In this document: piece after piece, positions 55,264 to 64,000 of the stretch
Numbering within the stretch: position 1 is the stretch's first letter
How the letters are laid out: each line of letters opens with the position of its first letter
Assembly (NCBI RefSeq): GCF_001625305.1
Contig: NW_017804187.1
Span: forward strand, 1,707,837 to 1,771,836
DNA from: Branchiostoma belcheri
Taxonomy: Eukaryota; Chordata; Leptocardii; Amphioxiformes; Branchiostomatidae
Direction: 5' to 3'
Length of the DNA: 64,000 bases
Notes under the pieces: generated by a model
The model's database searches: none
The model's input: only the letters and a program-made list of their open reading frames with translations
Told to the model about the DNA's origin: nothing
Made by a program: the position numbers and the translations under genes

Positions 55264-55660
55264 GGCCATGTTGATTTGATTATATGGATGACATCCACGC
55301 GCGCATGAATTTTCGTCCGTTTCCAAGAAAAAAAAAGTTTTCAACCATGCTGTAAATCGTACAAAACAGTTGCAAAATGAGCAAATACTAGTATACACCG
55401 TATGTTGCAAAGATAAATATTTGGAAACCATACCAATGTCGTAGAATGCCAAAATCAAACGAAAAAGAAAATGTGAAGAAATGAATTTGAAGACTATATT
55501 ATTCGCTGTACTATACTCTGTGTCATTTGTTCAACTTTCAAAACTACCTAGATTTCATAATATAGGAAACTTTTTTTTCGCCAAACTTTTTTTATTCGTA
55601 CGCTCGCATCAGTTTTGGAGTTTCTAGGGATGTCATCCATATAATCAAATCAACGTGGCC
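55264..55660. mobile_element. TAA-flanked foldback MITE, family D (haplotype 2 only)
   Basis: GGCCATGTTGATTTGATTAT to its inverse, 397 bp, TAA at 55261-55263 and 55661-55663. It is inverted internally relative to the copy at 5455-5855. Confidence 0.9.
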
Positions 55661-56392
55661 TAACCCCCGCTCGTGTAAAGAGACACCGAAAGACGCAGTG
55701 TAAAGAATGCGAGTCGTCAGGGGGGATTTCTCCCAGCCGGCCACTACAAACACGGACACGCTAAGGGATACAAGCAGATGTCGGCGGGCTAGATCAGGAC
55801 GTTTTGTTGGACTGTCAGACCAGCCTTGGATGAGTCGGCTGTCAGAAAAATCAAAGAAATACATTTTCCCATCCAACCACCTCTTGGCCCAATTTGAGAG
55901 AAGTCAAGCTCCTCTAATACTTAAGATATTAACCCAGTGACCCTGTGCCCATGTTACAAACTATGGTACATACTGCTTTCTCTGCTTAGCGCTCAGCATC
56001 TATGAGAAAGAGTGCTGGGAGGTCAAACACACACTACTACGTACCAGTGGATGTGCCCCCTGCTTTAGTGATTACACAACTGTGTGGCCCAAGGGCTACA
56101 GAAACAGAGATGGGCACCACCCCTATGCTCTACACAGAGTGGAACGAGACCCCGTTTTTTATGTGAAGTCAAGTCAAGGTTGTTGCAAACCACATCGGTC
56201 AAGTCTTGAATGCATTGCTACGGAGGCTAACTGCACAACCACTGTCTAAAAGATAAGGATTGAAGCTTCGACATGCTTCAATTTGTACTTTTTTCTGGAA
56301 CAACAAAACCAGCCCAGATGTTCTCCCTGTATCATCAGGTTAGTGTAGGCGGTGATGATGACGCACTAAACGGCTGAATTCTGGGCCCGGCC

Positions 56393-56682
56393 TAGCCTCT
56401 ACCAGGCTTTCCTAAGGCCTCTTCCTAAGCATAGCTTCTATCAGGCTTTGGGAAGAGGCTGGAAGGAGTACCGGATCACATGTTACTAACCCGTGCGTAA
56501 CCTTAGCCTCTACCAGGCTTCGGGAGGCGACTGGAAAGAGTAGAGATCGGCCAAATAGAGGGATAGCATACCGAGGGAGCGGCAAACTGTTCTCTCCCAG
56601 TCCCAGCAGACTAACTCCCTTGGCATGCTCTCTTTGGCCAATTTCTACTCTTTCCAACCGCTTCCCGAAGTCTAGTAGATGT
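56393..56682. mobile_element. Cluster of family A MITE ends (haplotype 2)
   Basis: Allele of 45241-45525. Confidence 0.75.
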
Positions 56683-57145
56683 CAGGTTATCATATGTGTT
56701 ACAAACACCTGATACATTATAAGATAGATGCTGCTTGGTAGATATAAAAGAAAGTTTTGCGAAACCATCCTCACGTGCAAAGTGTCTTGCAATCTGCACT
56801 GCGTCTGTATCATAACAAGACGGCGGGGGGGGGGGGGTTGAGGAGAAAACGCAGCTGTTTTGCTAAGAACAAAGACTTGTTATTCTTACTAAACGGCTAA
56901 TTATTACCGATAATCTGGTGAAAGCACGCTGGACGTATCCGAGCTGTTAGTTCCTAAACAAAGTGTTTCTCTCATGTGCGCTCGCCTCCAGTGAAATGTG
57001 GCGGTTCGCCGATGACAGGAGTGTAGCAAATGGGAGTTGTTGCAAATTGAAATGTTTGAAAGTTGAGACAACTGTAGCGGAAACGGAGTAGCAGCTTCTA
57101 CCACGTTAGAAATCGCCCTTTGTGCAGACGTTCTTATTGTTGACA

Positions 57146-58325
57146 CAACAAAAGTACAGCGACTTTCGCAAGGTCTTCTACAACTATAGCTAAAAGTAAA
57201 CCGAAGTGGATACAAATAAACCTCCTTTTAACAATTAAGTGGCCAAAAATGTCAGAAATGAACTTACACATAAGTACATGTCATTGGAGAAATCAACATA
57301 TTGAATTGAACACATCGTGTACTCTACTGAGTCTAAGGTTGAACATTCTCTGATATTTTTTACGTTACCTGTTTATACTGTAGTGAGCTTACATGACATG
57401 TACACGAATGTAATTGAATGTATTTATAGGGTGTCATTGTTCGTTCTCCGATGCAAGCTCAGCCCCCCCTGCAAATCGTCTATTGTAGTCTCTATCAGAC
57501 TCCTTTGCAGGCTGAATAAATAGTAGAAATCGGCCTAAAAAAGAATGTAGCTGGCTGGGGATGTTAGCCGGCCACAGAGGGCCCAGTTGATAATTAAAAA
57601 AAAAAAAAAGAAAACGAACTAATCAAAATAAGTATTTGTCCAATTACACCAAAATACTTTTCTGTTATACGTCAGGTCAAAGGTCCTACCTATTTCCGCC
57701 CGACATCCGGGACCTTTCCGGCTGACATCCGGGACCTTTTCCGTGCTCTGTGATGTATCATCTATAAAAGGTTCCTTCCGAGTTCTCAAAACCGAGGCGT
57801 TTGCCCTAATTTGAACCGATGGACAAAGCCTTCGCTTAGTATATTTGACAGCACACGGAGGTTTGGCATTATACATCTAGAATCATTTCCAACATCATGC
57901 AAGCGCAAATCATCAAGCGTCAAAACTACAGAGACAACCCATGATGAACTGGCACCAAGTAAAACCAGTACCCAAAGACCACGTCTATTGTAATATTAGA
58001 AAACCACAACAATTACCGATTATCATGAAAGTTCATCTGTGTTGGTAGTACCGATAACAATTACCGATGCAGGTTCCGATTTTGACCTGGAGACTTGTTG
58101 AGGTTCACCCCCCCCCCCAACATCTCCTTGACCGTATACAAATAGGCAAATACAAGAATGTTTAGACCTTAGAACCACTACTGTAGTAGTGATCAAACTC
58201 AACATGTTGAGTTATCCATATACATTGTACTAGTACATGCACCTGTATATAAGTTCATTTTATCCACTTGTTTGTAGATATAGTTGTAGAAGACATTGCG
58301 AAAGTCGTTGTACTTTTGTTGTGTC
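57146..58325. mobile_element. Candidate DNA transposon with TIRs (haplotype 2)
   Basis: Allele of 45976-47063; contains a family C MITE fragment at 57487-57600 absent from haplotype 1. Confidence 0.5.
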
Positions 58326-58456
58326 GACAAAGATTTCTATGAAAGGATCCTCCCTCCAATTACGAAGAAAAAGTTGTTCAGCTGACGGATTTACTCAGTA
58401 ATCTTCTACTTAAGAGGAGAGGATGGGCTGGGGTATCGGCAGGCTCGCCTATTGTA

Positions 58457-58596
58457 CTCTCCAAGCAGAGGTTGATGGTGGAAGATCGTTTGCTTTTTAT
58501 ATTTGGCCCGTTTTGTTGTCGCTACGTACCCCCATCAAAAAACGGGCCAAATATAAAAAGCAAACGATCTTCCACCATCAACCTCTGCTTGGAGAG
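58457..58596. mobile_element. Perfect 58-bp inverted repeat element (family E), haplotype 2 only
   Basis: Arms 58457-58514 and 58539-58596 are identical over 58 bp, starting CTCTCCAAGCAGAGGTTGAT, with a 24-nt loop. Haplotype 1 shows an empty site near 47350-47362. Single arms of the family occur at 47080-47150 and 44180-44260. Confidence 0.9.
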
Positions 58597-59086
58597 ATCG
58601 ACTATTGTTGGGCCAACAATTGCAACGTGAGCAAAAAACGTGAAGAGCCAAAAAGCCTAAACAAAAAAAAGGAGCAACATCAATTCCAACGTCCGAATCC
58701 GGTATTCGAATTTTCGAAAGCGGCGCTCGCGAAACGCACATTTGGAAGCCCATGTGATAACCGTTAAAACCCCATGTGATACCGCTAGTTATCACATGGG
58801 CTGGACGCCTGTATCTAATGTTATCGCGGCCCAGGTATGATATAAAATATACGTAAAACGTACCTATATACGCCTGGTGGTCCCGACTATCCAGAGCGGA
58901 GAACGCGCAGAGGGACACGTCAGATGGAGAACACCACATACCGACTCACACCCTCCATCCATTTTCCGCAGAAAACGTCGGGAAGTCCTTTTGTCGCCAT
59001 CATTTCGAATGACACGCTCAAAGCGTCTCGCGGACTCTCCCTTTCACATCCCCTGAACTAGGTACATGCCTTCGGCCCGGGTAATT

Positions 59087-59106
59087 NNNNNNNNNNNNNN
59101 NNNNNN
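59087..59106. other. Assembly gap (20 N)
   Basis: The left flank ends GGGTAATT and the right flank begins AATTACAGG. Confidence 0.99.
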
Positions 59107-59789
59107 AATTACAGGTCTTACAGCTCGGATGCTGACGTCTTTTCAGCCGTACTGTGGGCCCGGCATTATGAGCGCGCTCGGCGCTGTACGGGTGTGAATA
59201 GCGAGGCCATGGGAGCTCGGAGACGGGACACTGACTCACGGCACCCCCGTCTGCCGTGTTTCTACACCACTGGAGCTTCTTTCTTCCTTCTGGCGCCCCT
59301 GTCTATAGTCTCTACCAGACCTGGAATATTTTACCACAGCATAGCCTCTATCAGGCTCTTTAGGGCTCTTTAAAAATATTAAAATTTGGGTAAGTAGACT
59401 GAATAGTATGGCACAAGAATTAGCCGACTAGATGGTACAATTCGCAACTACTAGCAGGCAAACTCATCTGGCATGCTAGTCAGTCTATTTGGCTAATTTC
59501 TATAATTTTAAGAAAATATCAGGTCTGATTTTATCGTACTAATGAAGGTGAACTATTAGAAACCATTGAAACTGATGCACTGATGACAGAAAAGTCAAAG
59601 GTTTAACCCATAAGACCTGCAAAGGAGGCTAGTCAACACGAAGAAAAACCCCTACTCCCAATCTGTGTAAAGTTTAGATTTATGAAACTGCTTTGCGATT
59701 TGGCCTAACGTAAGAATAATACAGTGGCGATCAACCCCCGAATTCACGGCTCACACAATAGAAGGGATAAAGTCGATGGGGATATAGAG
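59107..59789. other. Intergenic DNA, decayed foldback sequence
   Basis: GC-rich stretch 59107-59300 without a supported exon, then a decayed family C/A-like foldback at 59305-59630 (TAGTCTCTACCAGACCTGG, TAGCCTCTATCAGGCTC to CCTGCAAAGGAGGCTAG). Confidence 0.4.
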
Positions 59790-59974
59790 CTACCCTCCGT
59801 AGCAGGCTTATAGAACTGGGGGTTTTGTGGTCTTCGGCTGTTTTCTGATTAGCCCAGTTCTAAAAAACGGGGGTAATTCAACCAGGCTATGTTGTCTATT
59901 TTCAATCAGAAAATAGCACATAAAAGCTCCCAAAGACCCTGAAGACCCCCAGTTTTGGCATGCTATGGAGGCTA
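59790..59974 (+). mobile_element. hAT-type MITE, family B
   Basis: ACCCTCCGTAGCAGGC to GCATGCTATGGAGGCTA with ATATAGAG at 59782-59789 and 59975-59982, an exact 8-bp target duplication. Confidence 0.93.
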
Positions 59975-60404
59975 ATATAGAGCACTGTGTGGAGAGCGCC
60001 ACGCTCCATAGAACACCGTGGAACAACAAGGAACAAGAGGCGCATGTTTGCTTACCGATCTCTTGCTTGCCTAACGGCTGTTGTCACAAAAGAATGGGCG
60101 AATGCCGGATTACTTCACCACGGCCCAGAAAGGCCAGAGGATTGTTGAAGTGTTGGCAACAGGATTTCGACTGAGAAAAGAACTGTGGCTGATTGTTTAT
60201 ATAGAAAAAACAAACCTGAACAGATTATATGATGTGCAATGGAAACGTTTAAACGTCGCTGCGTGGTTACTTTTTTTGACAGATCTTTCACTGTAAACTT
60301 GGAATTATTAGCCCAGACAAAATGACTTGATTTTTTCCTCATTTGCAATAATTCAATGGCAACATCACTCTTTTGCGTGTCACCTCTTACATGTAAGTGA
60401 TGAT

Positions 60405-60820
60405 GGTCGGGCACCCAGGATAGCCCTGGAGTCGAGGAGCTGGCCTGTATACAGGCCCTGGCAGCAGTCTGGCACCTAGGCTAGCCCTGGAGCCGAGGAG
60501 CTATACTGGCCTTGGCAATAGTCTGGCACCCAGGCTAGCCTGTACACTGGACCTGGCAACAGTCTGGCACCCAGACTAGTTTTGGAGCAGAAATATATGT
60601 AGGGTTGCCACGGAGATATATGTAGGGTTGCTGGAGCTTCTATTGCGTGCGATCTACGTTTGATCAGAAAATACCCCCCCCCAAAAAAAAAACGACCGAT
60701 CCGGGAACGCCTGAAAAGGAGGCTAAGTATAGCCCTGGCCGCGGCAGTCTGGCACCCAGGCTAGCCTTAAAGCGAGGAGTTATCACTGGAAGCAGCCTGG
60801 TACCCAGTCTAACTCTCACC
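60405..60820 (+). repeat. ~60-bp minisatellite array
   Basis: CACCCAGGATAGCCCTGGAG, TCGAGGAGCTGGCCTGTATA, CAGGCCCTGGCAGCAGTCTG units; same family as 31010-31495. Confidence 0.85.
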
Positions 60821-61214
60821 CCCATCTGCCTGTCTCCGAGGTCGCGGGTGTACCCGGTGGCGTTGCCCTGCGGTTCCAGGACAAGTCGCCTGCTCAGTGT
60901 CAGCTTTACCCTCACTGCCACTGCCTCTCAACGAGCCTCGGAGCGGGCGCAGCTGCGCATTTCCGTCTCGTAAACGGTCGTTGCCATTTGAAATGGTCGA
61001 TGCCATGTCGCTTACTGCTCGATGCCATATCCGAGCGTATCACAACTCTTTTTGAGGTCCAAAAACGTAGAAAACGTATAAAAAGCTACATTTGAATTGC
61101 AAATGTAAGAAACATGAGGAGGAACGGGTCAGGATTCAAGAAACAACTGAGCTGAGAACAGACGAAGTGAAACAGATGAAGGGGCAAGTTCCAACTCTCT
61201 ACCGGCAGAGATTA

Positions 61215-61262
61215 TAGCCTCTACCAGACGCCCGCGAAGCCTCCGAAGCCTGGTAGAGGCTA
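61215..61262. mobile_element. 48-bp minimal family A palindrome
   Basis: TAGCCTCTACCAGACGC and GAAGCCTGGTAGAGGCTA almost back to back; both termini of family A with the interior deleted. Confidence 0.75.
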
Positions 61263-61429
61263 GTTCCTGTTGACGAAGACCATCACTGCCACTGCCTCTT
61301 ACCGCTGGAACGGTCGCAGCTGGCGCGGCATGTCTTTGGGCAGGCGGGAACATCTGGCCACTACCTCCGGAACACGGCAGATAAACAACCCGACTGTTTA
61401 CTCCGCAGTCTTTGTGCGCCATCATGAGT

Positions 61430-62215
61430 TAGTGGGTACAGGTGCGGACCGAGATACCAGGAGGAAGGCAGGATGTATTCAGAACGTTGTTTTATCCAGT
61501 ACCAAGCTCAAGCACGGTCCTGGATAGTCCACACGTACTAGTCCAAAACCATGTTTTATCCAGTACCATGCGGACTCAGAGATACCAGCAGGAATTTGGA
61601 AGGCCCGATGTAGTCAGAAACTTCGGTTTTATCGAGTACCATGCTCAGGCACAGTTCTACACATATCAAGAACCTTGTTTCTTTGTGCGCCATCATGAGT
61701 TAGTGGGTACAGGTGCGGCCCAAGATACCAGCAGGAAGGCAGGATGTATTCAGAACCTTGTTTTATCCAGTGCCAAGCTTAGGGACAGTTCGATTCTAGT
61801 TCTGGATAGTCCACACGTATCTAGAACCTTGTTTTATCCGGTACCAAGCTTAGGAACGGTTCTGGATAGTCCACACGTCTCCCGAACCTTGTTTCTTTGT
61901 GCGCTATCATGAGTTAGTGGGTACAGGTGCGGACCCCGAGATACCGGCAGGAATTTGGAAGGCCTGATGTAGTCAGAAACTTGTTTCATCCAGTACCAAG
62001 CCTAGGAACGGTTCTGGATGGTCCACCCGTATCCAGAACCGCGTCCGTTGCAAACACATGTTCTTGGATTCCCAGAGACTATCCAGAACCGTGCCTGATC
62101 CTAACCCTAACCCATTCAGGCATAGAACTGGGTAGGCACGGTTCTGAATACAATAGAGACTATCCAGAACCGTACCTGATCCTAACCCGAAACCCATTCA
62201 GGCATAGAATCATGC
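61430..62215 (+). repeat. Complex tandem repeat with GGTTCTGGATAGTCCACACG
   Basis: Blocks of about 110-230 bp recur: TTTGTGCGCCATCATGAGTT, AGTGGGTACAGGTGCGGACC, GAACCTTGTTTTATCCAGTA, CACGGTTCTGGATAGTCCAC. At the far end two inverted copies of the 20350-20440 block appear. The 156-residue open frame across it is repeat-derived. Confidence 0.8.
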
Positions 62216-62234
62216 TGGTTCAGTCCTCCGTAAA

Positions 62235-62276
62235 ACAGACAAACAAACAAACAAACAAACAAACAAACAAACAAAC
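62235..62276 (+). repeat. (AAAC)n microsatellite
   Basis: About ten ACAA/AAAC units. Confidence 0.97.
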
Positions 62277-62585
62277 TGTCTCTTTCTTTTCATCCTACCT
62301 TCATTCCCTTTTCTGTCAATGAAGACTCCCTCAAAAAATTCCAAGAAATCGCACAGACCAGCTTCAACATCTGTATTGACGATAGAACCAATGAACCTCA
62401 TGTGCTTTGTACTACGTGCATGGCCAGCGTCAGTCAAATCGTTTTTCAGAAAAGAGGAAAACGCCTGCATTCCTGCGATGCCTTCACGATTAAGCTCGTT
62501 CAGCGGTGAGTTGATGTCGGCAGTTCTTTTCATGTCTGTGGGAACAGATCCCTGACTTCTTTTCGCAACGCACGTTTTTATTTTA

Positions 62586-62991
62586 GGCCACAGCAAGTGA
62601 TTTTTATGGATCAGCGTGCGCGTTGATTTTCGCCTGAATTTGGGGAACAAAAAAGAAATTTGGTTGCCTTCTGACAGTAGTCAACATGCCGAAAAATGGA
62701 CAAAGATCTGTTGCCATGCCGGAAGGTGGATGGCAGATAACTATGAAGGGAGGAGACAAGAAAAGGCTCTGATTTAATGTTTTGTTTCTTACTTTGATGC
62801 AGTAATATGTGATGCTGGCTGTATATATGTGATGTTCCCACTGAATCAAAACCATTTGTACAATGATTGAGTCAACATTTTAAAATGTAGGAACCTTGTT
62901 TTTTTCGGCCCGCCTTGTTTTTTTTTCGCCCGCTCGCATTAGATTTGGAGTCTGCGGAGGATGTCATCCGTAAAATTTACTTGCTGTGGCC
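62586..62991. mobile_element. Foldback MITE, family D variant
   Basis: GGCCACAGCAAGTGA at the left and TTTACTTGCTGTGGCC at the right, 406 bp, flanked by TTA (62583-62585) and TAA (62992-62994). Contains GGATGTCATCC as in the other copies. Confidence 0.75.
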
Positions 62992-62994
62992 TAA

Positions 62995-63320
62995 GCTTAT
63001 CAGGAGCGTGTGACGTCACCGCACCTGTTGGGGGAGACGAATGATGTGATGACCGAATCGCGAGCTAGCTTCAGTCTGTTCTCTCTCGTCGGGATCTGGG
63101 AGGAATTTAGCCTGTTTCGTCGATGAAAACCTCTCCACAGTTGTGAAACAGAAATACGCAATATTTCCTGTAACTTTGTGGTGCATTTAACTTGCACATA
63201 TTTGTCTATATGGTTTGAATATTCTATTATAATACGTAAAGAAACACGACACATTTACCACTGAGAAAATTATTCGTAAAGATCAGATTTGTTTAGTGTC
63301 CTTTGATTAATTAAATGGTA
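62995..63320. other. Unassigned intergenic DNA
   Basis: No exon, repeat or regulatory site that I can support. Confidence 0.4.
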
Positions 63321-63321
63321 T

Positions 63322-63645
63322 TTCGTAAATTTTGCCAAATTATCTGTTTTCGTGTCGAAGACGAAAAAAAGTCTGTTCATGGCAGTATATGGCAACGGTG
63401 GCTTCAGAAGAACTCATGCGAATCGTAAATTTTTTTTCATCTTTTTTTCTTAAAAAAAGTCGATGGCGACCTAGTATTTTTCACCATGACGGCCAAGGTT
63501 TTTCGTAAATTTTGCCTAAATATCTGTTTTCGTGAAGACGAAAAATATCTATTTGGAATAATAGATGCCAAGTGTTACTACAGAAGAGCTCATGCGAATT
63601 GTTTTCTTCTTCATTTTCTAAAAGTCGATGGCGACCTGGTATATT
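63322..63645 (+). repeat. Two tandem ~165-bp units
   Basis: TTTCGTAAATTTTGCC, ATCTGTTTTCGTG...GAAGACGAAAAA, CAGAAGA(A/G)CTCATGCGAAT and AAGTCGATGGCGACCT(A/G)GTAT each occur twice, about 165 bp apart. Confidence 0.85.
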
Positions 63646-63869
63646 TCAGCGTGACCGCGCGAGTGACGTGTGAGCGCGTGTGAGGAGTAGATATGCCGGG
63701 GTGTCACTACCGGTTACGGCTTAACTTGCGCAGACCAGCCGCTTAAAACGGCGAGCGGGATGGTGCGGACTTCGGGGGTAATGAACCGCTACTAACGCGG
63801 TCCCGGCGGTGTTCAGAGATACACGTATTACACGCACGCCGGCCTGAGAGATTACATCGGTGCAGAGAA

Positions 63870-64000
63870 TAGCCTCTACCAGGCTTCGGGAAGCGGCTGG
63901 AAAGAGAAGAAGTTGGCCAAATAGAGAGAGATAAGATGCCAGGGGAGTTGGACCGCTAGAGAGTACTGTACTACAGTTTGATGCCAATAGTTTGTGCTTA
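63870..64000. mobile_element. Family A MITE, cut by the window end
   Basis: TAGCCTCTACCAGGCTTCGG, then GAGATAAGATGCCAGGGGAG; the right arm is outside the window. Confidence 0.8.

Larger units (their letters stand above)
47705..58940. repeat. Haplotype copy 2 of the ~11-kb block
   Basis: Collinear with 37091-47684 at roughly 95% or better over unique parts, with many indels. Continues beyond the end of copy 1 into unique sequence at 58941. Carries a second BMP3 exon 1 whose protein is identical. Confidence 0.9.

Noticed and set aside
61442..62322. Two long plus-strand frames (156 and 131 aa)
   Set aside because: Built from the complex tandem repeat GAACCTTGTTTTATCC / GGTTCTGGATAG; repeats explain the openness.
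62210..62650. 146-aa minus-strand open frame
   Set aside because: It starts inside the family D MITE and ends in an (AAAC)n repeat. The middle part (MRFIGSIVNTDVEAG) looks mildly protein-like, but no family or splice evidence was found.

Overview
The window looks like gene-bearing nuclear DNA from an amphioxus (Branchiostoma; the genus is inferred). It contains intron-rich chordate-like genes, very dense short inverted-repeat transposons and minisatellites, and two strongly diverged haplotypes placed head to tail. No prokaryotic, viral, CRISPR, rRNA or true tRNA feature was found.

Three genes are well supported because exon phases and GT/AG sites agree throughout. (1) FARSA, plus strand, 1219-4611: the last seven exons of cytosolic phenylalanyl-tRNA synthetase alpha; the 5' half lies outside the window. 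(2) A 15-coding-exon gene on the minus strand, 16701 to 8358, predicted as a 567-residue coiled-coil protein I cannot name. A palindromic RFX-type X-box at 18146-18159 in its upstream GC-rich region suggests a ciliary role. (3) BMP3/GDF10-type TGF-beta ligand, minus strand, 40833 to 23374, four exons, 454 residues. FARSA and the coiled-coil gene converge on a 3.7 kb repeat-filled spacer; BMP3 lies upstream of the coiled-coil gene in the same orientation.

Layout: 1-4.6 kb FARSA; 4.6-8.4 kb convergent spacer (15-bp minisatellite, TAA-flanked MITE, SINE); 8.4-18.3 kb coiled-coil gene; 18.3-23.4 kb transposon-rich spacer; 23.4-40.8 kb BMP3, whose two large introns are full of LINE tails, MITEs, SINEs and minisatellites; 37,091-47,684 and 47,705-58,940 two versions of the same ~11 kb (BMP3 exon 1 and upstream DNA), separated by a 20-N gap; 59-64 kb repeats only.

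The most interesting items are: (a) a 361-nt intron in the BMP3 prodomain that carries a SINE and is bounded by a 22-bp direct repeat of coding sequence, with the splice sites lying in the two repeat copies; (b) two foldback elements with all conserved bases of a hammerhead ribozyme core, one flanked by a 13-bp target duplication; (c) exon-edge fragments copied into neighbouring introns in all three genes; and (d) transposon insertions that can be read as present/absent between the two haplotype copies. Residue-level family comparisons are from memory, and no search was run.
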